64,000 nt of DNA, taken from contig DAOOQE010000002.1 in assembly GCA_035388585.1 (NCBI GenBank), forward strand, positions 26,453 through 90,452, in the 5' to 3' direction. A program made the translations under genes and the position numbers. This document shows, piece by piece, positions 17,857 to 28,104 of the stretch (position 1 is its first letter; each line of letters begins with the position of its first letter). This stretch comes from CAG-492 sp035388585. GTDB taxonomy: Bacteria; Bacillota; Clostridia; TANB77; CAG-508. The notes beneath the pieces were generated by a model. That model was not told where the DNA came from. It was given only the letters and a program-made list of their open reading frames with translations, and made no database searches.

Positions 17857-20800
17857 TTAGTTACCTTCTGATGCTGCAACTGTTTCAATTTCAACTTTTG
17901 ATTGTTCTTCTACTTCAATTTCAGATTCAGATTGAACTTCATTTTGTTGTATACTTGGATTCAAATCTTGATCCTCAGTATTTATTTTTGTATCTAAATA
18001 TCTTTTCATTCCAGTACCTGCTGGTATTAGTTTACCTATAATAACATTTTCTTTTAATCCTATTAACTCATCAACCTTACCTTTAATAGCAGCTTCTGTA
18101 AGAACTCTTGTTGTTTCTTGGAATGATGCTGCTGATAAGAAACTTTCTGTTGCAAGAGAAGCTTTTGTTATTCCTAACAATACTCTTTTTCCTTTTGCAG
18201 GAGTTTTCCCTTCAGCTATTATTTTATTATTTGCGTTTTCAAACTCATACATATCAACTAATGAACCAGCAAATAATGCTGTATCTCCATTATCTTCAAC
18301 TCTTACTTTTTTAAGCATTTGTCTTGCAATAACTTCAATATGTTTATCATTAATATCAACACCTTGGTTTCTATATACTTTTTGAACTTCACGAGTCAAA
18401 TAATCAAATACACCTTCTGGTCCTTTAATTCCAAGAATTTCTCCTGGATTCATTGAACCTTCTGTTAATGGATCACCTGCTTGAATTTCATCACCATCTC
18501 TAACACGTAATTTAGAACCAAATGGAATAATATAAGTTTTAGCTTCTTCTTTTCCTTTGATAACAACTTCTTTTCTGTTTTTAATATCACTAACACTTAT
18601 TTTACCATCTATTTCTGCCATGATAGCCAATCCTTTTGGTTTTCTAGCTTCAAATAACTCTTCAACCCTTGGAAGACCTTGAGTAATATCAGCTACACCG
18701 GCAACACCACCTGAGTGAATTGTTCTCATAGTTAACTGAGTACCTGGTTCACCAATTGATTGTGCAGCAATAATACCTATAGATTCACCAATATTTGCTC
18801 TTTCTCGAGTTGCTAATCCCATACCATAGCATTTAGCACAAACACCATGTTTTGTTCTACATCCTAAAACTGTACGTACTTCAACCTTATCTATTCCTGC
18901 TGCAACTATTTTTTCAGCAATCTCTTCAGTTATCATTGTTTCTTCATCAACCATAACTTCCTTAGTTATAGGATTTAGTATTGGGTGCAATGGATATCTA
19001 CCTAGTAATCTTTCTTCTAATTTTTCAACTACTTGATTTCCATCTTTTATATCAGACATTATCATTCCTTCAGTTGATCCACAATCTTCTTCTCTAACAA
19101 TTATATCTTGTGCAACATCAACTAATCTTCTTGTTAAATATCCTGAGTCAGCTGTTCTTAAAGCAGTATCAGATAATCCTTTTCTCGCTCCATGGGCAGC
19201 AATAAAATATTCTAATGCACTTAACCCTTCCCTGAAACATGAAGTAATAGGAATTTCTACTGTTTTACCTGTTGTACTAGCCATAAGTCCACGCATACCA
19301 GCAATTTGTTTTAACTGGTCAAGATTTCCTCTGGCTCCAGATTCAGACATCATGAAAACAGGATTTAAACTATCAAAGTTTTCTTTCATTGCATCTTTTA
19401 CTAAATCTGTTGCTTTACCCCAAACTTTAATAACAGCATTATATCTTTCATCATCTGTTATCAAACCTCTTTTATATTGTTTAGTTATATCATCAATTTG
19501 TTTTGTAGCATCTGCTAGTATTGCTTTTTTTGCCTCTGGTACCTTAACATCACTAACTGAAACTGTTATAGCACCAATTGTTGAATATTTGTAACCAGTT
19601 GATTTTATATAATCTAGTAATTCGGCTGTTCTACTTAAACCATGAATATTAATAGCTTTTTCTATTATTTTACCTAGTTTTTTCTTTGTAACTGTGAAAT
19701 TAACCTCAGGCTCAAATTCATTTTGTGGTATTGTTCTATCAATAAAACCAAGATCTTGAGGAATTCCTGTATTGAAAATTATTCTACCAACTGTTGTTTC
19801 AACTTTAGAGAATTTTTCTATTCCATTTACAATTTCACCTAATCTAACAAATACTTTAGCATGCATTCCTAAATCATTATTTTCATAAGCAATAACAGCT
19901 TCTTCAGGTGATGCAAAATAATTTCCTTGCCCTGGTTCTCCTTCAACATCCATAGTTAAATAGTAACTTCCAAGTATCATATCTTGTGTAGGTACTGTAA
20001 CAGGTTTACCATCTTGTGGTTTTAAAAGGTTATTTACTGAAAGCATTAAATATCTTGCCTCAGCTTGTGCTTCAGGAGACAACGGAACATGTATAGCCAT
20101 TTGATCCCCATCAAAGTCAGCATTAAAAGCTGTACAAACTAATGGATGCAATTTAATTGCTCTACCTTCTACTAAAATCGGTTCAAATGCTTGAATACCA
20201 AGTCTATGTAGTGTGGGAGCACGGTTTAACATTACTGGATGATCTTTAATTACATCTTCTAATATATCCCATACTTCTGGTCTTAATCTTTCTACCATTC
20301 TTTTAGCATTTTTTATATTATGAGCAATTCCACGTCCAACAAGTTCTCTCATTACAAATGGTTTAAATAATTCAACTGCCATTTCTTTTGGAAGACCACA
20401 TTGATAAATCTTAAGTTCAGGTCCTACTACGATAACCGAACGTCCAGAATAATCAACCCTTTTTCCTAATAAGTTTTGACGGAATCTACCTTGTTTTCCT
20501 TTTAACATATCAGACAATGATTTTAATGGTCTATTTCCAGCACCTGTAACAGGTCTTCCACGTCTTCCATTATCTATTAATGCATCAACAGATTCTTGTA
20601 ACATTCTTTTTTCATTTCTTACAATAATTTCTGGAGCACCTAATTCTAATAATCTTTTTAATCTATTATTTCTGTTTATTACTCTTCTATATAAATCATT
20701 TAAATCTGATGTAGCAAATCTACCACCGTCTAATTGAACCATTGGTCTTAATTCTGGCGGAATAACTGGTACTACATTCATAATCATCCATTCAGCTTTA

Positions 20801-21465
20801 TTTTCAGACAATCTAAAAGATTCAATAGTATCTAATCTTTTAACTATTTTTGCTCTTTTTTGTTCACTTGCTTTTTTTAATTCTTTTTTCAAGCTTTCAG
20901 CTAATTTATCTAAATCAATTTCAGCTAATAATTTTTGTAATGCTTCAGCACCCATTTCAGCTTTAAAAGAACCTTTTCCATATTTTTCAACAGCTTCATG
21001 ATAATCTTTTTCACTTAATACTTGAGCTTTTATTAAACCTGATGTACCTTTATCTGTTACTATATATGAAGCAAAATAAATAACTTTTTCAAGACTTCTT
21101 GGAGAAATATCTAGCATTAACGCAACTCTACTTGGAATACCCTTAAAGTACCAAATATGAGCTACAGGAGCAGCTAATTCAATATGTCCCATTCTTTCTC
21201 TTCTAACTTTTGCCTTTGTTACTTCAACACCACATCTATCACAAACAATACCTTTATATCTTACTCTTTTATATTTACCACAATGACATTCCCAGTCCTT
21301 TGTTGGTCCAAATATTCTTTCGCAAAACAATCCGTCTTTTTCAGGTTTTAATGTTCTATAATTTATAGTCTCTGGTTTTTTAACTTCGCCTTTTGACCAT
21401 TCTCTAATTTTTTCATCTGATGCTAATCCTATTTTAATTCTATCAAAAATATCTAATTCATCCAT
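17857..21465 (-). CDS. rpoC: DNA-directed RNA polymerase subunit beta'
   Basis: Catalytic subunit of the core RNA polymerase, 1202 residues from the chosen start. I place the start at ATG 21463-21465 (MDELDIFDRIKIGLAS) behind GAGGGGGG; the frame extends 21 codons upstream without homology to RpoC. The N-terminal zinc site is C-x-C...C-x2-C within about residues 58-80 (CHCGK to CDRCG). The magnesium loop NADFDGDQMA is at about 448. The second zinc cluster is formed by CGSTEG near 795 and CRTKHGVCAKCYG near 870. The C-terminus ends in an acidic Ser/Glu/Val-rich tail. It follows rpoB by about 135 bp and the transcript ends at the hairpin just downstream. Confidence 0.97.
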   Translation of the reverse strand: MDELDIFDRIKIGLASDEKIREWSKGEVKKPETINYRTLKPEKDGLFCERIFGPTKDWECHCGKYKRVRYKGIVCDRCGVEVTKAKVRRERMGHIELAAPVAHIWYFKGIPSRVALMLDISPRSLEKVIYFASYIVTDKGTSGLIKAQVLSEKDYHEAVEKYGKGSFKAEMGAEALQKLLAEIDLDKLAESLKKELKKASEQKRAKIVKRLDTIESFRLSENKAEWMIMNVVPVIPPELRPMVQLDGGRFATSDLNDLYRRVINRNNRLKRLLELGAPEIIVRNEKRMLQESVDALIDNGRRGRPVTGAGNRPLKSLSDMLKGKQGRFRQNLLGKRVDYSGRSVIVVGPELKIYQCGLPKEMAVELFKPFVMRELVGRGIAHNIKNAKRMVERLRPEVWDILEDVIKDHPVMLNRAPTLHRLGIQAFEPILVEGRAIKLHPLVCTAFNADFDGDQMAIHVPLSPEAQAEARYLMLSVNNLLKPQDGKPVTVPTQDMILGSYYLTMDVEGEPGQGNYFASPEEAVIAYENNDLGMHAKVFVRLGEIVNGIEKFSKVETTVGRIIFNTGIPQDLGFIDRTIPQNEFEPEVNFTVTKKKLGKIIEKAINIHGLSRTAELLDYIKSTGYKYSTIGAITVSVSDVKVPEAKKAILADATKQIDDITKQYKRGLITDDERYNAVIKVWGKATDLVKDAMKENFDSLNPVFMMSESGARGNLDQLKQIAGMRGLMASTTGKTVEIPITSCFREGLSALEYFIAAHGARKGLSDTALRTADSGYLTRRLVDVAQDIIVREEDCGSTEGMIMSDIKDGNQVVEKLEERLLGRYPLHPILNPITKEVMVDEETMITEEIAEKIVAAGIDKVEVRTVLGCRTKHGVCAKCYGMGLATRERANIGESIGIIAAQSIGEPGTQLTMRTIHSGGVAGVADITQGLPRVEELFEARKPKGLAIMAEIDGKISVSDIKNRKEVVIKGKEEAKTYIIPFGSKLRVRDGDEIQAGDPLTEGSMNPGEILGIKGPEGVFDYLTREVQKVYRNQGVDINDKHIEVIARQMLKKVRVEDNGDTALFAGSLVDMYEFENANNKIIAEGKTPAKGKRVLLGITKASLATESFLSAASFQETTRVLTEAAIKGKVDELIGLKENVIIGKLIPAGTGMKRYLDTKINTEDQDLNPSIQQNEVQSESEIEVEEQSKVEIETVAASEGN

Positions 21466-21600
21466 TAAGATGGAGCCCCCCTCAATTTGTTTTTTGGTGC
21501 ATATTTTTTTCACTTTTGAGATATACACCGCTGCACAATTCTATAGATTGAATCTCAAAAGTTACTTAATATACTATTTAATTATTTTTTAAAGAGAACT

Positions 21601-24600
21601 TTATTCCTCAATTTCTTCCAAGTTTTCTTCTATAATTTCTTCCAAATCTTCATCTTCTAATATATCTTCTTCATAATCATCTTGTTCTTCTATCATTTCT
21701 AAATCTTCATCAGTTTCAATAAAGCCTTCTTCTAATTCAGTTTCATCAAGGATTTCTTCATGTTTATCTAAATTAAAAGTAATTCCATCTTCAACATTTT
21801 CCTTGATTTCTAACTCATTATTTTCTCCTGCAAATAAACGAACATCTAATCCTAAAGATTGAAGCTCTTTTATAAGAACTTTAAAACTTTCTGGAACTCC
21901 TGGTTCAGGAATATTTTCTCCTTTTACAATAGCTTCATATGTTTTAACTCTTCCAACAACATCATCAGATTTAACTGTTAACATTTCTTGTAATGTATAA
22001 GCTGCACCATATGCTTCTAATGCCCAAACTTCCATTTCTCCAAAACGTTGTCCACCAAATTGTGCTTTACCACCTAGAGGTTGTTGTGTTACTAAAGAAT
22101 ATGGTCCAGTTGAACGAGCATGAATTTTGTCATCTACTAAATGGTGTAATTTTAACATATACATAACACCAACAGTAACTGGGTTATCAAATGCTTGACC
22201 TGTTCTTCCATCATATAATGTAGTTTTTCCATCTTTTGATAATCCTGCTTGTTCTAATAATTCTTCTATTTCATAATCTTTTGCTCCATCAAATACTGGT
22301 GTAGCAACATTCCATCCTAATACTCTTGCTGCCATTCCTAAATGAACTTCTAAAACCTGACCTAAATTCATACGTGAAGGAACACCTAATGGATTAAGTA
22401 CTATATCAACTGGTGTACCATCTGGCATAAATGGCATATCTTCTTCAGGTAATATTCTAGAAATAACACCTTTATTACCATGACGTCCTGCCATTTTATC
22501 TCCAACTGATATTTTTCTTTTTGTTGCTATATAACATCTAATTACTTGATTTACACCAGGGCCTAATTCATCAGAATTATCTCTTGTAAATATTTTAACA
22601 TCTACTATTGTTCCAGCTTCTCCGTGAGGTACACGAAGTGAAGTATCTCTTACTTCTCTTGCTTTTTCTCCGAAAATAGCACGTAACAATCTTTCTTCTG
22701 CAGTTAATTCTGTTTCACCTTTTGGTGTAACTTTACCAACTAATATGTCTCCTGGTCTAACTTCTGCACCAATTCTAATTATTCCATTTTCATCAAGATC
22801 TTTAAGTCCATCATCACCAACATTTGGAATATCACGTGTTATTTCTTCTGGCCCTAATTTAGTATCACGACATTCACAATCATATTCTTCTATATGTATT
22901 GATGTATAAACATCTTCTTTAACTAATCTTTCACTTATTAAAACAGCGTCTTCATAATTGTAACCTTCCCATGTAGCAAATGCTATTAGAACATTTCTAC
23001 CTAATGCCATTTCACCATTTTTAGTTGATGGTCCATCAGCTAGTAATTCTCCTTCTTTTACTTTTTCTCCTCTAACTACAACTGGTCTTTGATTTATACA
23101 AGTTCCTCCATTTGTTCTTTTAAACTTACGAAGTTTATATACATCAACTTTATTATCATTAGTTCTAATTCTAATTTCGTCTCCAGTTACTTTTTCTACT
23201 ATACCTTCATTTTTTGCAACAACTGTTATTCCTGAATCTTTTGCTGCCTTATATTCTATACCTGTTCCAACTATTGGTGATTCAGAAATTAAAAGTGGTA
23301 CTGCTTGACGTTGCATGTTAGAACCCATTAATGAACGCTTAACATCATCATGCTCTAAGAAAGGAATCATTGCTGCTGCAACAGATACAAGTTGTTTTGG
23401 AGATACTTCAACATAATCAACTCTTTCTCTGTCTACTTCTGTAATATCTTCTTTAAATCTTACTTTAATTCTTTCACTTATAAATTTTCCTTGTTCGTCT
23501 AGTGGTTCAGAAGCTTGAGCTATAATATATTTATCTTCTTCATCTGCTGGCATATATTCTATAATATCTGTTACTATTCCTGTTTCTTTATCTACTTTTT
23601 TATATGGAGTCTCAAGGAATCCATATTCGTTTATTACAGCAAAAGATGAAAGTGCTGATATAAGTCCAATGTTTGGACCTTCAGGAGATTCAACTGGACA
23701 TAATCTACCATAATGAGTATGGTGAATATCTCTAACCTCGAATCCCGCTCTTTCTCTTGTAAGACCACCAGGCCCTAATGCAGAGATTCTTCTTTTATGA
23801 GTCAATTCTGAAAGTGGATTTGTTTGATCCATAAATTGTGACAATTGAGAACTTCCAAAGAATTCTCTTATTGAAGAAGTTATAGGTTTTGTATTTATTA
23901 ATGTTTGTGGTGTTATAACATCTAAATCTTGTACTGTCATTCTTTCACGTACTACTCTTTCAAGTCTTGTTAAACCAATTCTAAATTGATTTTGTAGTAA
24001 TTCGCCAACACATCTTATACGTCTATTACCTAAATGGTCAATATCATCAACTTCGCCTAAACCATGCTCTAGGTTTAACAAATAGCTTATTGATGAAATA
24101 ATGTCTTCATTTGAAATTGTTTTTGAAACTAATTCTTCAAATCTCTCTTCAATTACTTTTGACAATTCAGCTTCTTCAGTTGTATCTAATATAGATTTTA
24201 AAACAGAATAATTTACATATTCTTTAACATGTAGTTTACTAATATCAATATTTGTAACGAAATCATGAATGTTTACAGTTCCATTACCTATTACTCTTAC
24301 TTTTTTATCATCAATTTTTAAATCTACTATATTTAATCCAGTATTTTGAATTTGATTTGCAATTTCTGCTGAAATAACAGTATCTTTTTCTACTAATAAC
24401 TCTCCTGTTGTAGGATCTATAATATCTTCAAATGCTATTTTTCCAGTAATTCTTGTTGCCAAACATAATTTCTTGTTAAATTTATATCTTCCAACTTTTG
24501 CTAAATCATATCTTCTTGGATCAAAAAACAAACCATTAAATAAGTTTCTAGCAGCATCAACTGTTGGAAGTTCCCCTGGTCTTAATTTTTTGTATATTTC

Positions 24601-25299
24601 TACTATTGCTTCTTCAGGTGTTTTAATTGTGTCCTTGTTTATTGTTGCAATAATTTTTTCATCTTCTCCAAACAAATCAATTATTTCTTGATCTGTTGTA
24701 ATTCCGATGGCTCTTAATAAAGATGTTACAGGTAATTTTCTTGTTCTATCTACCCTAACATTTACTATGTCATTTGAATCTGTTTCATACTCAATCCATG
24801 CTCCTCTTATAGGCATTACAGTTGAGTTATAAATTCTTTTTCCAGTTTTATCATATTCTTTTGAATAGTAACATCCTGGTGAACGAACTAACTGACTTAC
24901 AACAACTCTCTCAGCTCCGTTTATTACGAATGTTCCGCTGTCAGTCATTAATGGGAAATCTCCTAAATAGATTTCTTGTTCTTTAATTTCTCCTGTTTCT
25001 TTGTTAATCAATCTTACTTTTACATGTAATCTTGTTGAGTAAGTTGCATCTCTTTCTTTTGCTTCTTCTACACTATATTTAGTTTTTTCTTCCATGTAAT
25101 AATCAAAAAATTCAAGAACTAAATTTCCTGTATAATCGATAATAGGTGAAACGTCTTTTAACACTTCTCCTAATCCTTCTTCTACAAACCAATCATAAGA
25201 ATCTTTTTGGACTTTAATAAGGTTTGGGATTTCGATAGAATCACCGATCTTTGCAAAAGTCTTTCGTGTACATTTTTCATGTTTAACGTCTTTTACCAA
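21601..25299 (-). CDS. rpoB: DNA-directed RNA polymerase subunit beta
   Basis: Second large subunit of RNA polymerase, 1232 residues. The start is placed at TTG 25297-25299 (VKDVKHEKCTRKTFAKIG) with AGGAG eight bases before it; a GTG three codons upstream overlaps that ribosome site. The rifampicin-binding region (about 480-546) reads SSQLSQFMDQTNPLSEL, THKRRISALGPGG and keeps the Asp, His and Ser residues of sensitive enzymes. The GRHGNKGVIS block near 936 and MPDGTPVDIVLNPLG are also intact. The C-terminus carries a long Glu/Asp-rich extension beyond the usual end. rpoB is not preceded by rplJ-rplL here but by its own promoter. Confidence 0.97.
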   Translation of the reverse strand: MVKDVKHEKCTRKTFAKIGDSIEIPNLIKVQKDSYDWFVEEGLGEVLKDVSPIIDYTGNLVLEFFDYYMEEKTKYSVEEAKERDATYSTRLHVKVRLINKETGEIKEQEIYLGDFPLMTDSGTFVINGAERVVVSQLVRSPGCYYSKEYDKTGKRIYNSTVMPIRGAWIEYETDSNDIVNVRVDRTRKLPVTSLLRAIGITTDQEIIDLFGEDEKIIATINKDTIKTPEEAIVEIYKKLRPGELPTVDAARNLFNGLFFDPRRYDLAKVGRYKFNKKLCLATRITGKIAFEDIIDPTTGELLVEKDTVISAEIANQIQNTGLNIVDLKIDDKKVRVIGNGTVNIHDFVTNIDISKLHVKEYVNYSVLKSILDTTEEAELSKVIEERFEELVSKTISNEDIISSISYLLNLEHGLGEVDDIDHLGNRRIRCVGELLQNQFRIGLTRLERVVRERMTVQDLDVITPQTLINTKPITSSIREFFGSSQLSQFMDQTNPLSELTHKRRISALGPGGLTRERAGFEVRDIHHTHYGRLCPVESPEGPNIGLISALSSFAVINEYGFLETPYKKVDKETGIVTDIIEYMPADEEDKYIIAQASEPLDEQGKFISERIKVRFKEDITEVDRERVDYVEVSPKQLVSVAAAMIPFLEHDDVKRSLMGSNMQRQAVPLLISESPIVGTGIEYKAAKDSGITVVAKNEGIVEKVTGDEIRIRTNDNKVDVYKLRKFKRTNGGTCINQRPVVVRGEKVKEGELLADGPSTKNGEMALGRNVLIAFATWEGYNYEDAVLISERLVKEDVYTSIHIEEYDCECRDTKLGPEEITRDIPNVGDDGLKDLDENGIIRIGAEVRPGDILVGKVTPKGETELTAEERLLRAIFGEKAREVRDTSLRVPHGEAGTIVDVKIFTRDNSDELGPGVNQVIRCYIATKRKISVGDKMAGRHGNKGVISRILPEEDMPFMPDGTPVDIVLNPLGVPSRMNLGQVLEVHLGMAARVLGWNVATPVFDGAKDYEIEELLEQAGLSKDGKTTLYDGRTGQAFDNPVTVGVMYMLKLHHLVDDKIHARSTGPYSLVTQQPLGGKAQFGGQRFGEMEVWALEAYGAAYTLQEMLTVKSDDVVGRVKTYEAIVKGENIPEPGVPESFKVLIKELQSLGLDVRLFAGENNELEIKENVEDGITFNLDKHEEILDETELEEGFIETDEDLEMIEEQDDYEEDILEDEDLEEIIEENLEEIEE

Positions 25300-25490
25300 A
25301 ATAATCACTCCTAAAAAAAATTAAAGCAGAATAAAATTTATGTGAATTAAAAAAGAGACCTTCTTATACAAGATTATTTCCTTACTAGACATTGATTTGC
25401 TGCTCCTTCAAACCTACTTCTCCGTAATATAAAATCATATAATTCCTCTCGTTTTTTAAAATTGCATAACAAATTAATATAATCCATTTA

Positions 25491-25520
25491 ATTATACCTT
25501 ATTTCCGTAGGATTTGTCAA
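25491..25520 (-). promoter_or_regulatory. Consensus sigma-A promoter of rpoBC
   Basis: On the minus strand, a perfect TTGACA (25515-25520), an 18-bp spacer and a perfect TATAAT (25491-25496) are visible. The start of transcription would be near 25484, leaving a leader of about 185 nt before rpoB. In the leader I can see only short stems (such as GGTTTG/CAAATC) and GGTCTC followed by six T, without a clear matching terminator arm. Confidence 0.85.
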
Positions 25521-25614
25521 CGGTTTAACAAACTTTTCACAAAAAAATACTAGACATTTTTATATATTTATAATATACTAAAAAACAATTATTAATAATT
25601 TAAGAAAGGAGTGT

Positions 25615-26256
25615 ATGTTATTTACATTTATATGCAAAAACATACGAATTTTTATGACTGAATTAATACATTTTACAACAACAACATTAAACGGATTACC
25701 TACATATTTTAAATACATAATTACATTTTTTGTAAGCATGATTCCAATAATCGAATTACGAGGCGCAATTCCAATAGCTGAAGGTTTAAATTTAAGTATA
25801 TTCTATTATTATCCTATAGCTATAATTGGCAATATACTTCCTGTTCCAATAATTTATCTTTTTGCAAGAAGAGTTCTTGAATGGGGAAAAGATAAAAAAA
25901 TCATTGGTAAGTTTTTTACATGGTGTATAGAAAAAGGTGAAAAAGGTGGAGAAAAACTAAAATCTACAGCTGGAAATAATGGACTATTTTGGGCTTTACT
26001 AATTTTTGTTGGTATTCCTTTACCAGGAACAGGTGCATGGACTGGTACTCTTGCAGCAAGCTTTTTAAAAATTGATTTTAAAACAAGCATTATATCTGTA
26101 TCGCTAGGAGTAATATTAGCTGGTATAATAATGTCTTTAGGTAGTAAAATTGTTTCAATTCTTGGTTTACCTGGTCTAATTACAATAATATCTATTATAT
26201 TATTATTAATATTCGGAGCTTTTTTAATTAAGAAAAAAACTAATAAGAATAAATAA
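25615..26256 (+). CDS. COG2426-family small multi-drug export-like membrane protein
   Basis: A 213-residue integral membrane protein with about five hydrophobic segments. The family motifs IPIIELRGAIPIA near residue 45 and GIPLPGTGAWTGTLAA near 135-150 are clear; they mark the COG2426 group (annotated as putative small multidrug export). The biochemical function of the family has not been firmly established. It ends in a Lys/Asn-rich tail. The ATG at 25615 has AAAGGAG only three bases away, which is tight; the next Met (25654) lacks any ribosome site, so the first is preferred. It is divergent from rpoB and convergent with the permease gene. Confidence 0.85.
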   Translation: MLFTFICKNIRIFMTELIHFTTTTLNGLPTYFKYIITFFVSMIPIIELRGAIPIAEGLNLSIFYYYPIAIIGNILPVPIIYLFARRVLEWGKDKKIIGKFFTWCIEKGEKGGEKLKSTAGNNGLFWALLIFVGIPLPGTGAWTGTLAASFLKIDFKTSIISVSLGVILAGIIMSLGSKIVSILGLPGLITIISIILLLIFGAFLIKKKTNKNK

Positions 26257-26640
26257 TAATTATAAAACCATTATTTGCTATAGTTATTTTAAAATTGATT
26301 TATCAAATTATTAATTAAAAAAATAAACAAAAAATGAAGTGAGATAAACTGAAACTTTACAACTTTTCCTTCTATATTAATATGTGCTAATACAAAAAAA
26401 ATGAAGTGAGATAAAAAGAAACTGAACCTAAATTATTAAACTTTTTTGTCTAATAATTTAGGTTCAGTACAACTAGGCTCACTTCATTTTTCTAACTTTT
26501 TTCACTCAATCTTATATAATTCGAAACTTTTTTAGCACTCAATCTTATATAATTTTAATATTTATTTCCACTCAATCTTATCTTTGATTCTTTTTGTCAC
26601 TCAATCTTTTATAATTCGAATCATTTCTTACACCTTAATC
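26257..26640. other. Intergenic region with nested hairpin terminator, partial copy of it and a 33-bp tandem array
   Basis: This gap between convergent genes has no gene. A partial copy of the hairpin's left arm (AAAAAATGAAGTGAGATAAA then CTGAAAC) lies near 26334-26355. The complete structure is at 26397-26491. From 26503 to about 26660, units beginning CACTCAATCTTATATAATTC follow at 26503, 26536, 26569, 26598 and 26631. Confidence 0.8.
26397..26491. terminator. Large nested hairpin, bidirectional terminator
   Basis: The outer arms AAAAATGAAGTGAG (26397-26410) and CTCACTTCATTTTT (26478-26491) pair over 14 bp. Inside them ACTGAACCTAAATTATTA (26421-26438) and TAATAATTTAGGTTCAGT (26451-26468) pair over 18 bp without mismatch. 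The total is 32 bp of stem in about 95 nt between convergent genes. It is much larger than a normal terminator. Confidence 0.8.
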
Positions 26641-26660
26641 TTATATATTTTGAATCTTTT
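26503..26660. repeat. Five tandem copies of a ~33-bp unit
   Basis: Imperfect units begin CACTCAATCTT at 26503, 26536, 26569, 26598 and 26631 (spacings 33, 33, 29, 33). The last unit runs into the 3' end of the AI-2E-family gene. Confidence 0.75.
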
Positions 26661-27768
26661 TGTTTTCTATATAATCATTTAGTAATTCCTTTAATACTGC
26701 CGCAACTGGAACTGCTAAAAACATTCCTAAAACTCCAAAATATGCTCCACCAACTGTTACTGCAAAAATAACTAATAATGGACTAATTTTTAATGTTCCT
26801 CCTATAATTTTAGGATTTATAATATTAGCATCAATTTGTTGAATAATAGTAACTATTATTACCATCCACAATGCTTGTGATGGTCCTCCTGTTAAAACAG
26901 TAATTAATCCTGCAATTATTATTGCTATTATAGCTCCAAAATAAGGAATTAAGTTAAATAAACCTATCATAAATCCAAGTAAGACCGCATATTTAATACC
27001 CATAATTGACATTACAATCGAAGTTAATACTCCAACTACAATTGCATCTAATAATTGACTAGTAACAAATCCAAAGAAAATTTCGCTTCCTCTATGAAAA
27101 TATTTGTCAATATTTTTTGCAACATTTTTTTTACACATTGCATCCACAATTTTTTTTCCATATGCTATTATTTGTGTTCTTTGTGCCAATATATAAATAG
27201 AAACTATAATAGCAACAAAAAAGTCTAGTATACCTGCTGCAAAACTCATTACACCCTGAGCATATTCTGTTAGTTTTTCAACATTTATATATCTCATTGG
27301 ATCAATATTTTTTGCCTCATTAATACTGTTCATAACAGTTGGACTTCTTAGAATAGATTCTTCTGGTAATTCATTAATCATGCTCACAGCCATGTTATAA
27401 TATTGCTGAAAATTATTTACTAAATCTAAAATACTTTCAACAATTACTGGTATAATAAATTTAAACATTAAAACTATTATTCCTAATGCCAAAATATACA
27501 CAGTTGCAATACTTAATACTCTAGATTTTTTTTGTATCATCTTAATTTTTTTTACTTTTCCATAAATATTTTCAAACTTTTTAACTGGCATATATAATAA
27601 ATATGATATTAATATTCCCCCTAAAAATGGAGCAATTATTTCAAAAAATTTAGAAAACCATAGCCCTATTTCATTAAAATTATCCAATGTTTTATATATC
27701 AATATTACAGCCAGAGAGAATGTGAACCAATACATCCACTTTCCCCATTTACTTATTATTTCTTTCAT
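26641..27768 (-). CDS. AI-2E-family transporter (PerM/YdiK type)
   Basis: A 375-residue polytopic membrane protein of the PF01594 family. There are about eight transmembrane helices: two at the N-terminus, two in the first third, then after a cytosolic or extracellular stretch (about 90-150) the conserved C-terminal block. That block contains GFVTSQLLDAIVVGVL, LGFMIGLFNLIPYFGAIIA and AVPVAAVLKEL. Members export autoinducer-2 in E. coli or act as Na+/H+ antiporters in other bacteria, so the substrate here is open. The start ATG has GAAGGAAAG upstream and a near-consensus promoter. Confidence 0.9.
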   Translation of the reverse strand: MKEIISKWGKWMYWFTFSLAVILIYKTLDNFNEIGLWFSKFFEIIAPFLGGILISYLLYMPVKKFENIYGKVKKIKMIQKKSRVLSIATVYILALGIIVLMFKFIIPVIVESILDLVNNFQQYYNMAVSMINELPEESILRSPTVMNSINEAKNIDPMRYINVEKLTEYAQGVMSFAAGILDFFVAIIVSIYILAQRTQIIAYGKKIVDAMCKKNVAKNIDKYFHRGSEIFFGFVTSQLLDAIVVGVLTSIVMSIMGIKYAVLLGFMIGLFNLIPYFGAIIAIIIAGLITVLTGGPSQALWMVIIVTIIQQIDANIINPKIIGGTLKISPLLVIFAVTVGGAYFGVLGMFLAVPVAAVLKELLNDYIENKKIQNI

Positions 27769-27810
27769 ATTTTCACTTTCCTTCTATAAATATAAATTAT
27801 TTTATAAGTT

Positions 27811-27839
27811 ATTATACAACAATTCCTCTAATTAAGCAA
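27811..27839 (-). promoter_or_regulatory. Sigma-A promoter of the AI-2E-family gene
   Basis: On the minus strand, TTGCTT (27834-27839), a 17-bp spacer and TATAAT (27811-27816) lie about 45 bp before the start codon. The rest of the 27769-28104 gap holds the terminator of the upstream wall-protein gene and no other feature I can support. Confidence 0.7.
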
Positions 27840-27869
27840 GTTAGAACAACTTGTTCTATAAATTTAAAA

Positions 27870-27895
27870 CTAAAAAGGATAGAAAACTTCTATCC
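27870..27895 (-). terminator. Intrinsic terminator of the 3D-domain protein gene
   Basis: GGATAGA at 27877-27883 pairs with TCTATCC at 27889-27895, followed on the minus strand by five T. It lies about 200 bp beyond the stop of the upstream wall-protein gene. Confidence 0.7.
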
Positions 27896-28104
27896 TCTTA
27901 GTCTTAATGTAATAAATTTAATTGTACGAATTGTTAATATGTATAAATTTATTTTTAAGAAAATATAAATTTTGTACTTAACAAAAATATGCCATTAAAA
28001 AAAGCATTTAAAATAAATTAAACATACATTTTCTAAATACAAACCTTAATCTAAAACCTATTCAAAATAATATATAATTTTTTACTGAAAAAATTATATA
28101 AATT

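Noticed and set aside
25300..25490. L10 leader or T-box upstream of rpoB
   Set aside because: rplJ-rplL are not downstream and I see neither the T-box TGGNACCGCG-type sequence nor a specifier stem-loop.
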